Part shown: in pieces, positions 55,818 to 64,000 of the stretch | Layout of the letters: the number at the start of each line of letters is the position of its first letter | Position numbering within the stretch: the stretch's first letter is position 1 | DNA from: Phaseolibacter flectens ATCC 12775 | Lineage (GTDB): Bacteria > Pseudomonadota > Gammaproteobacteria > Enterobacterales > Enterobacteriaceae | Assembly: GCF_000518745.1 (NCBI RefSeq) | Contig: NZ_KI912487.1 | Coordinates: 124,001-188,000, forward strand | Reading direction: 5' to 3' | DNA length: 64,000 bases | Position numbers and translations under genes: made by a program | The notes under the pieces: model-generated | The model's input: the letters and a program-made list of their open reading frames with translations, nothing else | The model's database searches: none | What the model was told of the DNA's origin: nothing

Positions 55818-56864
55818 GTGAATTTTTTAACTGAGTATGGCCTATTTTTGGCCAAAATTATCACTGTGGTGATTGCAATCATGGTAGTCATGATGACGGT
55901 GATGGTGTTAAAAACCCGAAATAAAAAACAGGGAGGTGGGCAGCTCGTGCTGAGTCATCCTGCTCGCGAATACAGCGAATTGCAACAGACCATGCAGCAA
56001 GCCTGTCTCGAGCCAGAACAACAGAAACAGTGGTTAAAAGCAAAGAAAAAAGCAGAAAAGTTAGAAAAAAACAGCAAGAAAAAAGAAAATGGAACCGCTG
56101 AGTCAGTCACAAAACCGACCCTGTGGTTACTCAGTTTTAAAGGCAGTATGGATGCACGTGAGGTTGACGCGCTGAGACAAGAAATTTCGGCTGTCCTGTC
56201 GGTCGCGAAAGCTGAAGATGAAGTCTTGGTACAGTTAGAAAGTCCTGGCGGTGTGGTGCATGGCTACGGCCTTGCGGCTTCGCAGTTACAACGTGTGCGT
56301 GATCATGGTATCAAACTGACGGTTGCCATTGATAAGGTGGCGGCAAGTGGAGGCTATATGATGGCCTGCGTCGCGGATCACATTGTGGCTGCCCCTTTTG
56401 CCATTATTGGGTCGATTGGCGTCGTGGCGCAAATTCCTAATTTCAATCGCCTGCTGAAACGTAATGATATTGATGTAGAATTACTGACTGCCGGACAATA
56501 TAAAAGAACTTTGACCTTATTTGGTGAGAATAGTCAGCAAGGAAGGGAAAAGTTTCAGCAAGAATTGGAGCAGACTCATCAACTATTTAAGGATTTCGTC
56601 CAACAAATGCGTCCTCAACTGAATATAGAGCAAGTTGCGACGGGTGAACATTGGTATGGGCAACAGGCGTTGGACATGCAGTTAGTCGATAAACTGACCA
56701 CCAGTGATGCGTTGATTATCAGTAAAATTGACACCTATACTGTGGTGAAAGTCAAATACCGTCATCGAAAAACAGTCAGTGAACGTTTTTTCGGTCAAGC
56801 AGCCCAAGCCGTTGAACAACGTTTATTACGATTGTGGCAAAGGGGAACTTCATCAAGTTTATAA
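55818..56864 (+). CDS. sohB: Inner membrane peptidase SohB
   Basis: SohB is an S49 family membrane protease related to SppA. The 348-residue product has an N-terminal membrane anchor (residues 3-31), a charged coiled-coil linker rich in Lys and Glu, the catalytic Ser in DKVAASGGYMMACVAD near residue 180, and the catalytic Lys in LTAGQYKRTLT near 230. The GTG at 55818 is preceded by AAGGAG at ideal distance and matches E. coli MELLSEYG. The open frame extends 66 codons further upstream, but without similarity. Confidence 0.95.
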   Translation: MNFLTEYGLFLAKIITVVIAIMVVMMTVMVLKTRNKKQGGGQLVLSHPAREYSELQQTMQQACLEPEQQKQWLKAKKKAEKLEKNSKKKENGTAESVTKPTLWLLSFKGSMDAREVDALRQEISAVLSVAKAEDEVLVQLESPGGVVHGYGLAASQLQRVRDHGIKLTVAIDKVAASGGYMMACVADHIVAAPFAIIGSIGVVAQIPNFNRLLKRNDIDVELLTAGQYKRTLTLFGENSQQGREKFQQELEQTHQLFKDFVQQMRPQLNIEQVATGEHWYGQQALDMQLVDKLTTSDALIISKIDTYTVVKVKYRHRKTVSERFFGQAAQAVEQRLLRLWQRGTSSSL

Positions 56865-57247
56865 GTATACGGGCATGTTCGATTTGGGAGTAAGCGCGAA
56901 ACGAACAGGCCCCATTAAAAGTTAACTTATTGTTAATTATTGATATAATTCCTATGAATATTTTTTTCTGTTGCTATTCTATCGTGATTTAATGGCAAGA
57001 GAAAAATGATAATAAAATTTGCGTAACGCATTTTATCAGGTACAGTGTGCCTTTCCAGTTGAGGCTGATCGAGCCTTAAACATGTAAAAATCATAATTTG
57101 TCACTGAGTGAAAATATAAAATTTATGTAAGCGATACTGAAGCGAATGCGGCAGCATGATGACGTTCACGTCGCTTTAGTCCATGACGCTAGATAGATAT
57201 GAAAATTTCTTTCTCTCTTGGGACATCACTGTTAGGTAGAGTATTCA
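56865..57247. other. sohB-topA intergenic region
   Basis: These 383 bp have no gene. A hairpin GGGC-TGTTCG/CGAACA-GCCC (one mismatch) at 56871-56912 may end sohB. An extended -10 element TGA-TATAAT at 56941-56949 could be one topA promoter; topA of E. coli has several. The strong AT-richness fits a supercoiling-sensitive promoter region. Confidence 0.45.
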
Positions 57248-59845
57248 ATGGGTAAAGCACTGGTTATTGTAGAGTCACCAGCTAAAGCCAAAACAATAAA
57301 TAAATATCTCGGCAAAGGCTATGTGGTGAAATCCAGCGTAGGTCATATCCGCGATTTGCCAAAAAGTGGCTCTGCTGCTAAAAAAACGACAGCCGCAGAA
57401 AAACTCAAACCGAGTAAAACGGTTAAAAAAGATGCCAATGCCGCCTTAGTCAATCGAATGGGTGTTGATCCTTGGCATGGATGGCAAGCAGACTATCAAG
57501 TGTTGCCAGGCAAAGAAAAAGTCGTGGCAGAGTTGCAGGCCTTAGCCGCAGAGGCGAGCCATATTTTCCTCGCGACGGATTTGGATCGTGAAGGAGAAGC
57601 GATTGCTTGGCATCTACGTGAAATTATTGGTGGTGATGATTCACGCTTTAGCCGCGTTGTTTTTAACGAAATCACCAAAAATGCCATCACTCAAGCTTTT
57701 GAAAAGCCCGGTGAGTTGAATCTTGATCGCGTCAATGCCCAGCAAGCTCGACGTTTTATGGATCGTGTCGTGGGCTACATGGTCTCGCCGTTGCTATGGA
57801 AAAAAGTGGCAAGAGGCCTTTCTGCGGGCAGGGTACAATCGGTAGCGGTGCGTTTAGTGGTTGAGCGTGAGCGTGAAATTAAAGCCTTTGTCCCTGAAGA
57901 ATTCTGGGAAGTGGCTGCTCAGCTTGCGACTCCAACAGCCGTATCATTATTAATGAAAGTGACTCACTATCAAGGTGAGGCATTTCGGCCTGTAGATAAA
58001 GCCTCAGCACAGCATGCGGTTAGCTTGTTGGAAAAAGCCACTTACCACGTGACTGACCGAGAAGATCGGCCGACCAGCAGTAAACCTACAGCCCCTTTCA
58101 TTACCTCAACCCTGCAACAAGCGGCCAGTACACGGCTCAGTTTTGGTGTTAAGAAAACCATGATGATGGCTCAGCGTCTTTATGAAGCAGGTTACATTAC
58201 CTATATGCGTACCGACTCGACTAACCTGAGCCAAGATGCGTTGGTAATGGCTCGTCAGTATATTGATAGGCAATTTGGCTCTGACTATCTGCCCGAGAAT
58301 GCCATCGTTTATTCCAATAAAGATAACTCTCAAGAAGCGCATGAAGCCATTAGACCGTCGGATGTGTTGATTGAGGCGGAACACTTGACGGACATGGAAG
58401 CGGATGCCTGTAAGCTTTACCAGCTTATTTGGCGACAGTTTGTCGCCTGTCAAATGACGCCAGCGCGTTATGACTCAACCACCTTAACGGTACAGGCGGA
58501 TGCGTTTCAATTAAAAGCGAAAGGACGGACTTTACGTTTTGATGGATGGACACGAGTGATGCCCGCCCTGCGTAAAAACGATGACGATCATACTTTACCT
58601 TTGATTGAATCGGGACTGACGTTGACCTTACAGCAATTGTTACCGGCACAGCATTTTACCAAGCCGCCAGCCCGATTCAGTGAAGCGTCATTGGTCCGTG
58701 AGTTGGAAAAAAGAGGGATTGGTAGACCGTCAACGTATGCCTCAATTATTTCAACAATTCAAGATCGGGGTTATGTCAAAGTTGAAAGTCGCCGCTTTTA
58801 TGCTGAAAAAATGGGTGAAATTGTCACTGACCGCTTGGAAGAAAATTTCCGAGAGCTGATGAACTACGACTTTACCGCCAGAATGGAAGATCAACTGGAT
58901 CAGGTCGCGAACGATAAAGCCGAATGGAAAGCCGTACTGGATAGCTTTTTTAGTGATTTCAGTCAGCAGTTGGAATTGGCGGACAAACCCCCAGAAGAAG
59001 GTGGAATGCAGACCAATCCAATGGTATTGACCTCCATTGATTGTCCGACCTGTACGCGTGCAATGGGGATCCGCACGGCTTCTACGGGCGTCTTCCTTGG
59101 GTGTTCGGGGTATGCTTTACCTGTGAAGGAGCGATGTAAGCAGACCATCAATTTGATCCCTGAAAATGAAGTATTGAATATTTTGGAAGGGGATGATGCG
59201 GAAACGAATGCCCTTCGTGCGCGTGAGCGTTGTCCAATGTGTGGCACGGCAATGGATAGCTATCTGATTGATGAACAGAGAAAACTTCACGTCTGTGGTA
59301 ATAACCCATCTTGTGAAGGATACCGGATTGAAGCAGGGGAATTCCGGATCAAAGGCTATGATGGACCTGTCGTCGAATGTGATAAATGTGGCAATGATAT
59401 GCACCTAAAACTGGGGCGCTTTGGTAAATATATGGCTTGTACCAATGAGAGCTGTACCAATACCAGAAAAATCCTACGTAGTGGTGAGGTTGCGCCACCA
59501 AAAGAAGATCCGGTGCCACTGCCTGAATTACCTTGTGAAAAGTCGGATGCGTATTTTGTGTTGAGAGATGGTGCGGCGGGTGTGTTTCTTGCGGCCAATA
59601 CCTTCCCGAAATCCCGCGAAACGCGTGCACCCAAAATTGCGGAATTGCAACGCTTTAAAGATCGACTGCCTGAGAAGTTACGCTATTTGGCTGAGGCTTC
59701 AGCCGCGGATCCTGATGGCAATCCTGCGGTGGTTAAATTTAGCCGTAAAACCAAACAACAGTATGTTTCTTCAGAAAAAGAGGGTAAGGCAACGGGCTGG
59801 TCACAGTTTTATATTGATGGTCAGTGGCAGACAAGCAGTAAATAA
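57248..59845 (+). CDS. topA: DNA topoisomerase I
   Basis: TopA relaxes negative supercoils. The 865-residue length equals E. coli. It starts with the Toprim Glu ([16 protein letters not shown]) and has the intact metal triad [15 protein letters not shown] near residue 111. The active-site Tyr319 lies in [11 protein letters not shown], and [16 protein letters not shown] near 490. Three C-terminal zinc ribbons follow (CPTC from about 598, CPMC from about 662, CDKC from about 711), then a basic C-terminal domain. The intact DREG here contrasts with the altered motif of the topB product. Confidence 0.98.
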   Translation: MGKALVIVESPAKAKTINKYLGKGYVVKSSVGHIRDLPKSGSAAKKTTAAEKLKPSKTVKKDANAALVNRMGVDPWHGWQADYQVLPGKEKVVAELQALAAEASHIFLATDLDREGEAIAWHLREIIGGDDSRFSRVVFNEITKNAITQAFEKPGELNLDRVNAQQARRFMDRVVGYMVSPLLWKKVARGLSAGRVQSVAVRLVVEREREIKAFVPEEFWEVAAQLATPTAVSLLMKVTHYQGEAFRPVDKASAQHAVSLLEKATYHVTDREDRPTSSKPTAPFITSTLQQAASTRLSFGVKKTMMMAQRLYEAGYITYMRTDSTNLSQDALVMARQYIDRQFGSDYLPENAIVYSNKDNSQEAHEAIRPSDVLIEAEHLTDMEADACKLYQLIWRQFVACQMTPARYDSTTLTVQADAFQLKAKGRTLRFDGWTRVMPALRKNDDDHTLPLIESGLTLTLQQLLPAQHFTKPPARFSEASLVRELEKRGIGRPSTYASIISTIQDRGYVKVESRRFYAEKMGEIVTDRLEENFRELMNYDFTARMEDQLDQVANDKAEWKAVLDSFFSDFSQQLELADKPPEEGGMQTNPMVLTSIDCPTCTRAMGIRTASTGVFLGCSGYALPVKERCKQTINLIPENEVLNILEGDDAETNALRARERCPMCGTAMDSYLIDEQRKLHVCGNNPSCEGYRIEAGEFRIKGYDGPVVECDKCGNDMHLKLGRFGKYMACTNESCTNTRKILRSGEVAPPKEDPVPLPELPCEKSDAYFVLRDGAAGVFLAANTFPKSRETRAPKIAELQRFKDRLPEKLRYLAEASAADPDGNPAVVKFSRKTKQQYVSSEKEGKATGWSQFYIDGQWQTSSK

Positions 59846-59852
59846 ACAGAAT

Positions 59853-59880
59853 GGCCAGCGGGGATGCTGGCCTATTTGTT
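59853..59880 (+). terminator. Rho-independent terminator of topA
   Basis: A perfect 7-bp stem GGCCAGC/GCTGGCC with a 6-base loop is followed by TATTTGTTTT. Confidence 0.85.
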
Positions 59881-59933
59881 TTGAGTAATCCCTTCCCTGA
59901 CATGCCATGTTCTGATAATTTAATATCAATTAG

Positions 59934-60989
<1,056 letters not shown>

Positions 60990-60999
60990 ATCCTGTCGT

Positions 61000-61030
61000 G
61001 ACTTGGCAGTGAGCCTATCGCTGCCAAGTC
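61000..61030. terminator. Bidirectional terminator hairpin between cysB and ribA
   Basis: A perfect 10-bp stem GACTTGGCAG/CTGCCAAGTC with an 11-base loop lies between convergent stop codons. Confidence 0.7.
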
Positions 61031-61039
61031 GGCGGAAAC

Positions 61040-61633
61040 TTAATCGTTATTCAGCAAATGACCTAGCTTAGCGGCTTTAGTATCGAGATAGTGCGTATTT
61101 TTGGGATTTCGACCGACTTGCAGGGGCACTTGTTCAACCACATGGATACCGGCGTCAGTCAATACCTCTATCTTTTTAGGGTTATTTGTCAACAGGCGGA
61201 GGTGCTTAATATTTAGCAAAGTCAGCATATCTGCGCACAGTGCAAAATTGCGCTCGTCAGCCGCAAAGCCCAATTTTAGATTTGCCTCAACCGTATCCAA
61301 CCCTTGATCCTGCAGGTGATAGGCTCTGATTTTATTTAATAGACCAATATTACGGCCTTCTTGTCGATGGTAGAGTAAAATCCCTCGGCCTTCATTGGCA
61401 ATGGCCTGCAGTGCGGCGTTAAGTTGAAAACCACAGTCACAACGCAGACTGAAAAGGGCATCACCAGTCAAGCACTCCGAATGGATACGCCCCAGCACGG
61501 GCGCAGAATCGGTCATATCGCCCATGACTAGCGCAACATGATCTTTACCGGTTTTGATTTCTTCAAAACCTATCATCCGAAAATCACCCCAAGGTGTGGG
61601 TAAGGTGCATTCTGCGATCAGTTTAAGCTGCAT
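61040..61633 (-). CDS. ribA: GTP cyclohydrolase II
   Basis: RibA opens GTP in the first step of riboflavin synthesis. The 197-residue product has the zinc site [17 protein letters not shown] (three Cys near residues 54-67), [17 protein letters not shown] with the substrate-binding Arg, and [10 protein letters not shown]. In E. coli acnA and two small genes lie between cysB and ribA; here the two genes are adjacent and convergent. Confidence 0.97.
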   Translation of the reverse strand: MQLKLIAECTLPTPWGDFRMIGFEEIKTGKDHVALVMGDMTDSAPVLGRIHSECLTGDALFSLRCDCGFQLNAALQAIANEGRGILLYHRQEGRNIGLLNKIRAYHLQDQGLDTVEANLKLGFAADERNFALCADMLTLLNIKHLRLLTNNPKKIEVLTDAGIHVVEQVPLQVGRNPKNTHYLDTKAAKLGHLLNND

Positions 61634-62043
61634 TTTGTAACCTCGCGCTAATGAGAAGTATTATTATTTTGTCTTTAGCACTATTGTGCCAGAGCGCACA
61701 ATTTTCTGATAGTGATTGTTAATCCGTTCTTGGTTATCTCTGACAGTGAGTCGATCTTAGATAGGGCAGCGCTTATTTTGTTGTTACTGGCTTTGTATTG
61801 CCTAACGGACAAAGTGAGTCAATGAAATTATACTAACGTTTTGTGTGTATCGGTAATCAGTCTATTTAAACAGAATGACGTTCTGAGGCGCCGTATCCTC
61901 AATCGTACCTTGCGAGATTGACGTTAGGGTGCCAATATCTATGATGAAGGCAATGGTAGTCGCACAGTAACATAATGATTACGATGACTCATCCGGATTG
62001 AGGGCGGGTATTCGCCATCGATTCACTAAACTGAAAGGAATGA
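61634..62043. other. Divergent ribA-pgpB intergenic region
   Basis: These 410 bp have no gene. The region was checked for an FMN riboswitch because ribA is adjacent, but the conserved RFN core is not present. The ribosome site AAAGGA precedes pgpB. No other structure stood out. Confidence 0.5.
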
Positions 62044-62799
62044 ATGATGACCAAATTGCACTCCATAGCCCTTGCCAGTCGGGTTGCGTTATTTCTTCTA
62101 TTATTGCCGATTGCATTAATATTGCTGAAGTGGCATTGGCAGAGTGACACGCACTATCCAGGGTTAGGTGTTTTTTTCATGATAACACAAACCGTCAGTC
62201 AGCCTTGGGGAATAGTGAGTACATTGATTATTCTCATCGTGTTGACTCTCCGACTCGGCGGGACTATCAACCAGAAAATGCGGGCAATCACGGCCTGTTT
62301 ATTGGTGGTGGTGATGGGGCAGTTGACGGGACTCATTATTAAACCTATCGTTAATGAGCCAAGACCTTTTGTCAGTGAACTGAACAAGAGTGAACCGTAC
62401 CTAGCTGGCTGTGATCCGCAACAGTGCTTAGCGCGTTTGAGGACTTCAGTACTTGAAAGGGCTGATATCGCTGATTGGCAACGGCAGCACTGGCTGGCAA
62501 ATTTAAATGGTGCTTTCCCTTCTGGCCACAGCCTTTTTGCCAGTGGTTTTGCTATTTGGATCCTCTTGTTGCTGTGGCCTCATCGTTGTTATGTGCTCTG
62601 TTCTCTCACGCTGTGTTGGGCGATAGCCGTGTTCTGGAGTCGTCTGGTCTTGGGGATGCATTGGCCTTGGGATGTGATTGCTTCTGTGATTATTTCATGG
62701 TTGCTCACTGCACTTGTTTTGACCGTTTATACACCGATACCCGCATCGGGCCCACCAAAATACCATGAAAATGAACGCTCTGATGCGAAAAGTAAATGA
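62044..62799 (+). CDS. pgpB: Phosphatidylglycerophosphatase B
   Basis: PgpB is an inner-membrane PAP2 phosphatase acting on phosphatidylglycerophosphate and undecaprenyl diphosphate. The 251-residue product has about six membrane spans and the three PAP2 motifs: KPIVNEPRPF near residue 100, FPSGHS near 158, and SRLVLGMHWPWD near 199. Two adjacent ATGs (62044, 62047) are possible. It is followed by lapA after 83 bp, as in E. coli. Confidence 0.93.
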   Translation: MMTKLHSIALASRVALFLLLLPIALILLKWHWQSDTHYPGLGVFFMITQTVSQPWGIVSTLIILIVLTLRLGGTINQKMRAITACLLVVVMGQLTGLIIKPIVNEPRPFVSELNKSEPYLAGCDPQQCLARLRTSVLERADIADWQRQHWLANLNGAFPSGHSLFASGFAIWILLLLWPHRCYVLCSLTLCWAIAVFWSRLVLGMHWPWDVIASVIISWLLTALVLTVYTPIPASGPPKYHENERSDAKSK

Positions 62800-62882
62800 T
62801 TGCTGGTTAAACTGACTGTGGTGGTCGTCATTGGCGTAATTATTTGTCATAATAGGGGTTCTGTGGCTAACAAGGAGAGAAT

Positions 62883-63152
62883 GTGAAACTTAAATATCTG
62901 GCACTGTTTTTTTTGGTTTTGGTTATCCTTATCATTACCTTCACATTAGGCAGCAAAAATGATCAAGTTATTACGTTTAACTATCTAATCGCACAGGGAC
63001 AATACCGTGTTTCTACCTTGTTAGCGACATTATTTGGGGTTGGTCTGTTATTCGGCTGGATCATTTGTACACTGATCTGGCTCAAAACTCGAATAGCACT
63101 GGCTCAAGCGAGGCATAAAATCAAACAATTAGAAAAGCAAATGAATGCGTAA
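62883..63152 (+). CDS. lapA: Lipopolysaccharide assembly protein LapA (YciS)
   Basis: LapA is a small inner-membrane partner of LapB in the control of LPS synthesis. The 89-residue product has two membrane segments (about residues 4-22 and 45-66) around VITFNYLIAQGQYRVSTLLA, and a short coiled coil at the end. It starts at GTG 62883 after AAGGAGAG; the neighbouring ATG is immediately followed by a stop. It probably forms an operon with lapB. Confidence 0.94.
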   Translation: MKLKYLALFFLVLVILIITFTLGSKNDQVITFNYLIAQGQYRVSTLLATLFGVGLLFGWIICTLIWLKTRIALAQARHKIKQLEKQMNA

Positions 63153-63202
63153 ATTGAATGCGATGATTGATTTACTTGCATTCAATATTGAGGCCCGTCG
63201 GT

Positions 63203-64000
63203 ATGCTTGAACTCTTATTCCTCTTGTTGCCTGTAGCAGCCATGTATGGCTGGTATATGGGAAAGCGAAGTGCGTTGCAGCAGGAGCAAAAACATGCCAG
63301 TCGTTTGTCACGAGACTATGTGGCGGGCGTAAATTTTCTCCTTTCTGATCAAAAAGACAAAGCTGTAAATCTGTTCCTTGATTTACTAAAAGAGGACAGT
63401 GGTGCCTTTGAAGCGCATTTAACCTTGGGTAACTTATTTCGTAGTCGTGGTGAAGTGGATAGGGCTATACGTATTCATCAGTCTTTGATGGAAAGTAGTT
63501 CCTTGAATTACGACCAGCGGTTACTTGCCATTCAACAATTAGGCCGAGACTACCTCGTTGCCGGTTTCTATGATCGTGCCGAAGCCATGTTTTTGCAGCT
63601 GACGGATGAAACAGAGTTTAGACACAGTGGCTTTCAGCAGTTATTGCAAATCTACCAATTAACCAGTGATTGGCCAAAAGCGATTGAGGTCGCTGAAAAA
63701 TTAGTTCGTCTGGGTAAAAAACAGGAATCCCTTCTTGTTGCCCATTTTTATTGTGAAAAGGCCTTGAAAGCCATGTTCAATGAAGATCACCAACTGGCGT
63801 TGACGCTGTTACGTAAGGCCGAATCGGCGGATAAACAGTCTGTGCGAGTCCCAATCATGCAAGGGCGGATCTTGATCGCGAAAAATGAAGACAAAAAAGC
63901 AATAACGGTGTTAGAGAGCGTACTGAAAAAAGATCCCATCATGGTCAGTGAAGTTTTGTTGTTATTGCAAGGGTGCTATCAACGTACCAATAATGATAAA
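63203..64000 (+). CDS. lapB: Lipopolysaccharide assembly protein LapB (YciM), 5' part
   Basis: LapB promotes FtsH-dependent degradation of LpxC and so limits LPS synthesis. The 266 codons inside the window start MLELLFLLLPVAAMYGWYMG, the membrane anchor. TPR repeats follow with SRLSRDYVAGVNFLLSD and FEAHLTLGNLFRSRGEVDRA. They continue at high similarity to E. coli LapB until the window ends, so the C-terminal rubredoxin-like zinc domain is not seen. ATG 63203 is preceded by GAGG. The gene is 50 bp after lapA. Confidence 0.96.
   Translation, partial: MLELLFLLLPVAAMYGWYMGKRSALQQEQKHASRLSRDYVAGVNFLLSDQKDKAVNLFLDLLKEDSGAFEAHLTLGNLFRSRGEVDRAIRIHQSLMESSSLNYDQRLLAIQQLGRDYLVAGFYDRAEAMFLQLTDETEFRHSGFQQLLQIYQLTSDWPKAIEVAEKLVRLGKKQESLLVAHFYCEKALKAMFNEDHQLALTLLRKAESADKQSVRVPIMQGRILIAKNEDKKAITVLESVLKKDPIMVSEVLLLLQGCYQRTNNDK

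Noticed and set aside
61634-62043. FMN riboswitch upstream of ribA
   Set aside because: The conserved RFN core is not found; enteric RFN elements precede ribB rather than ribA.

Overview
This window is chromosomal DNA of a gammaproteobacterium of the order Enterobacterales. The gene order follows the Escherichia coli map almost without a break: fadD-rnd-minEDC-ycgL-ycgN-dsbB-fadR-dadAX-nhaP2, then mipA-yeaD-gapA-msrB-yeaC-ansA-sppA-ydjA-topB-xthA-tRNA-Tyr-purU-ychJ-rssB-galU, then hns-tdk-oppABCDF-yciU-clsA-yciI-tonB-yciABC, then the trp operon, rnm-yciO-rluB-yciK-sohB-topA-cysB-ribA-pgpB-lapAB. The moderate GC content (mid-40s percent by eye), the separate trpG and trpD genes (fused in E. 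coli) and several losses against the E. coli order suggest a family outside the Enterobacteriaceae proper, perhaps Budviciaceae, Yersiniaceae or Morganellaceae. The sequence alone does not settle the genus. Nearly all genes are full length, so this is not a decaying symbiont segment.

Layout. 1-10.4 kb: fatty acid activation and its regulator (fadD, fadR), tRNA processing (rnd), division-site selection (minCDE), disulfide oxidation (dsbB) and D-alanine catabolism (dadA, dadX). 10.4-19.5 kb: K+/H+ antiporter nhaP2, outer-membrane mipA, glycolysis (yeaD, gapA), methionine sulfoxide repair (msrB), asparaginase and signal peptide peptidase. 19.6-30 kb: ydjA, topB, xthA, a tRNA-Tyr, purU, rssB, galU, a UDP-sugar epimerase, an H-NS protein and tdk. 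31-36.6 kb: the complete oligopeptide permease operon. 36.6-39.5 kb: an inserted type II restriction-modification (R-M) cassette. 39.3-45.1 kb: yciU, cardiolipin synthase, tonB and membrane genes. 45.2-51.9 kb: the trp operon with its repressor operator, leader peptide and attenuator. 51.9-64 kb: RNA-processing genes, topoisomerase I, cysB, ribA, pgpB, and lapA with the first part of lapB, which runs off the end.

The standout is the R-M cassette. An AT-rich Eco47II/Sau96I-like endonuclease gene and a cytosine-C5 methyltransferase gene sit between oppF and yciU. The methyltransferase carries an N-terminal MerR-type helix-turn-helix. The cassette is flanked by two 252-bp direct copies of host DNA that differ at one base (36623-36874 and 39244-39495). 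The duplicated host DNA runs from the loop of the oppF terminator into yciU. The right copy belongs to an intact yciU; the left copy is an N-terminally truncated remnant. No transposase, integrase or terminal inverted repeat is seen. This is the signature of insertion with long target duplication. Recombination between the copies would excise exactly 2621 bp and restore the ancestral oppF-yciU junction.

Other points of interest: topoisomerase III has Val in place of the conserved metal-binding Glu107; the trp leader peptide has a single Trp codon and a short attenuator stem; selD, adhE, acnA, nhaB and kch are absent from their usual positions; and a 955-bp gene-free stretch precedes oppA.
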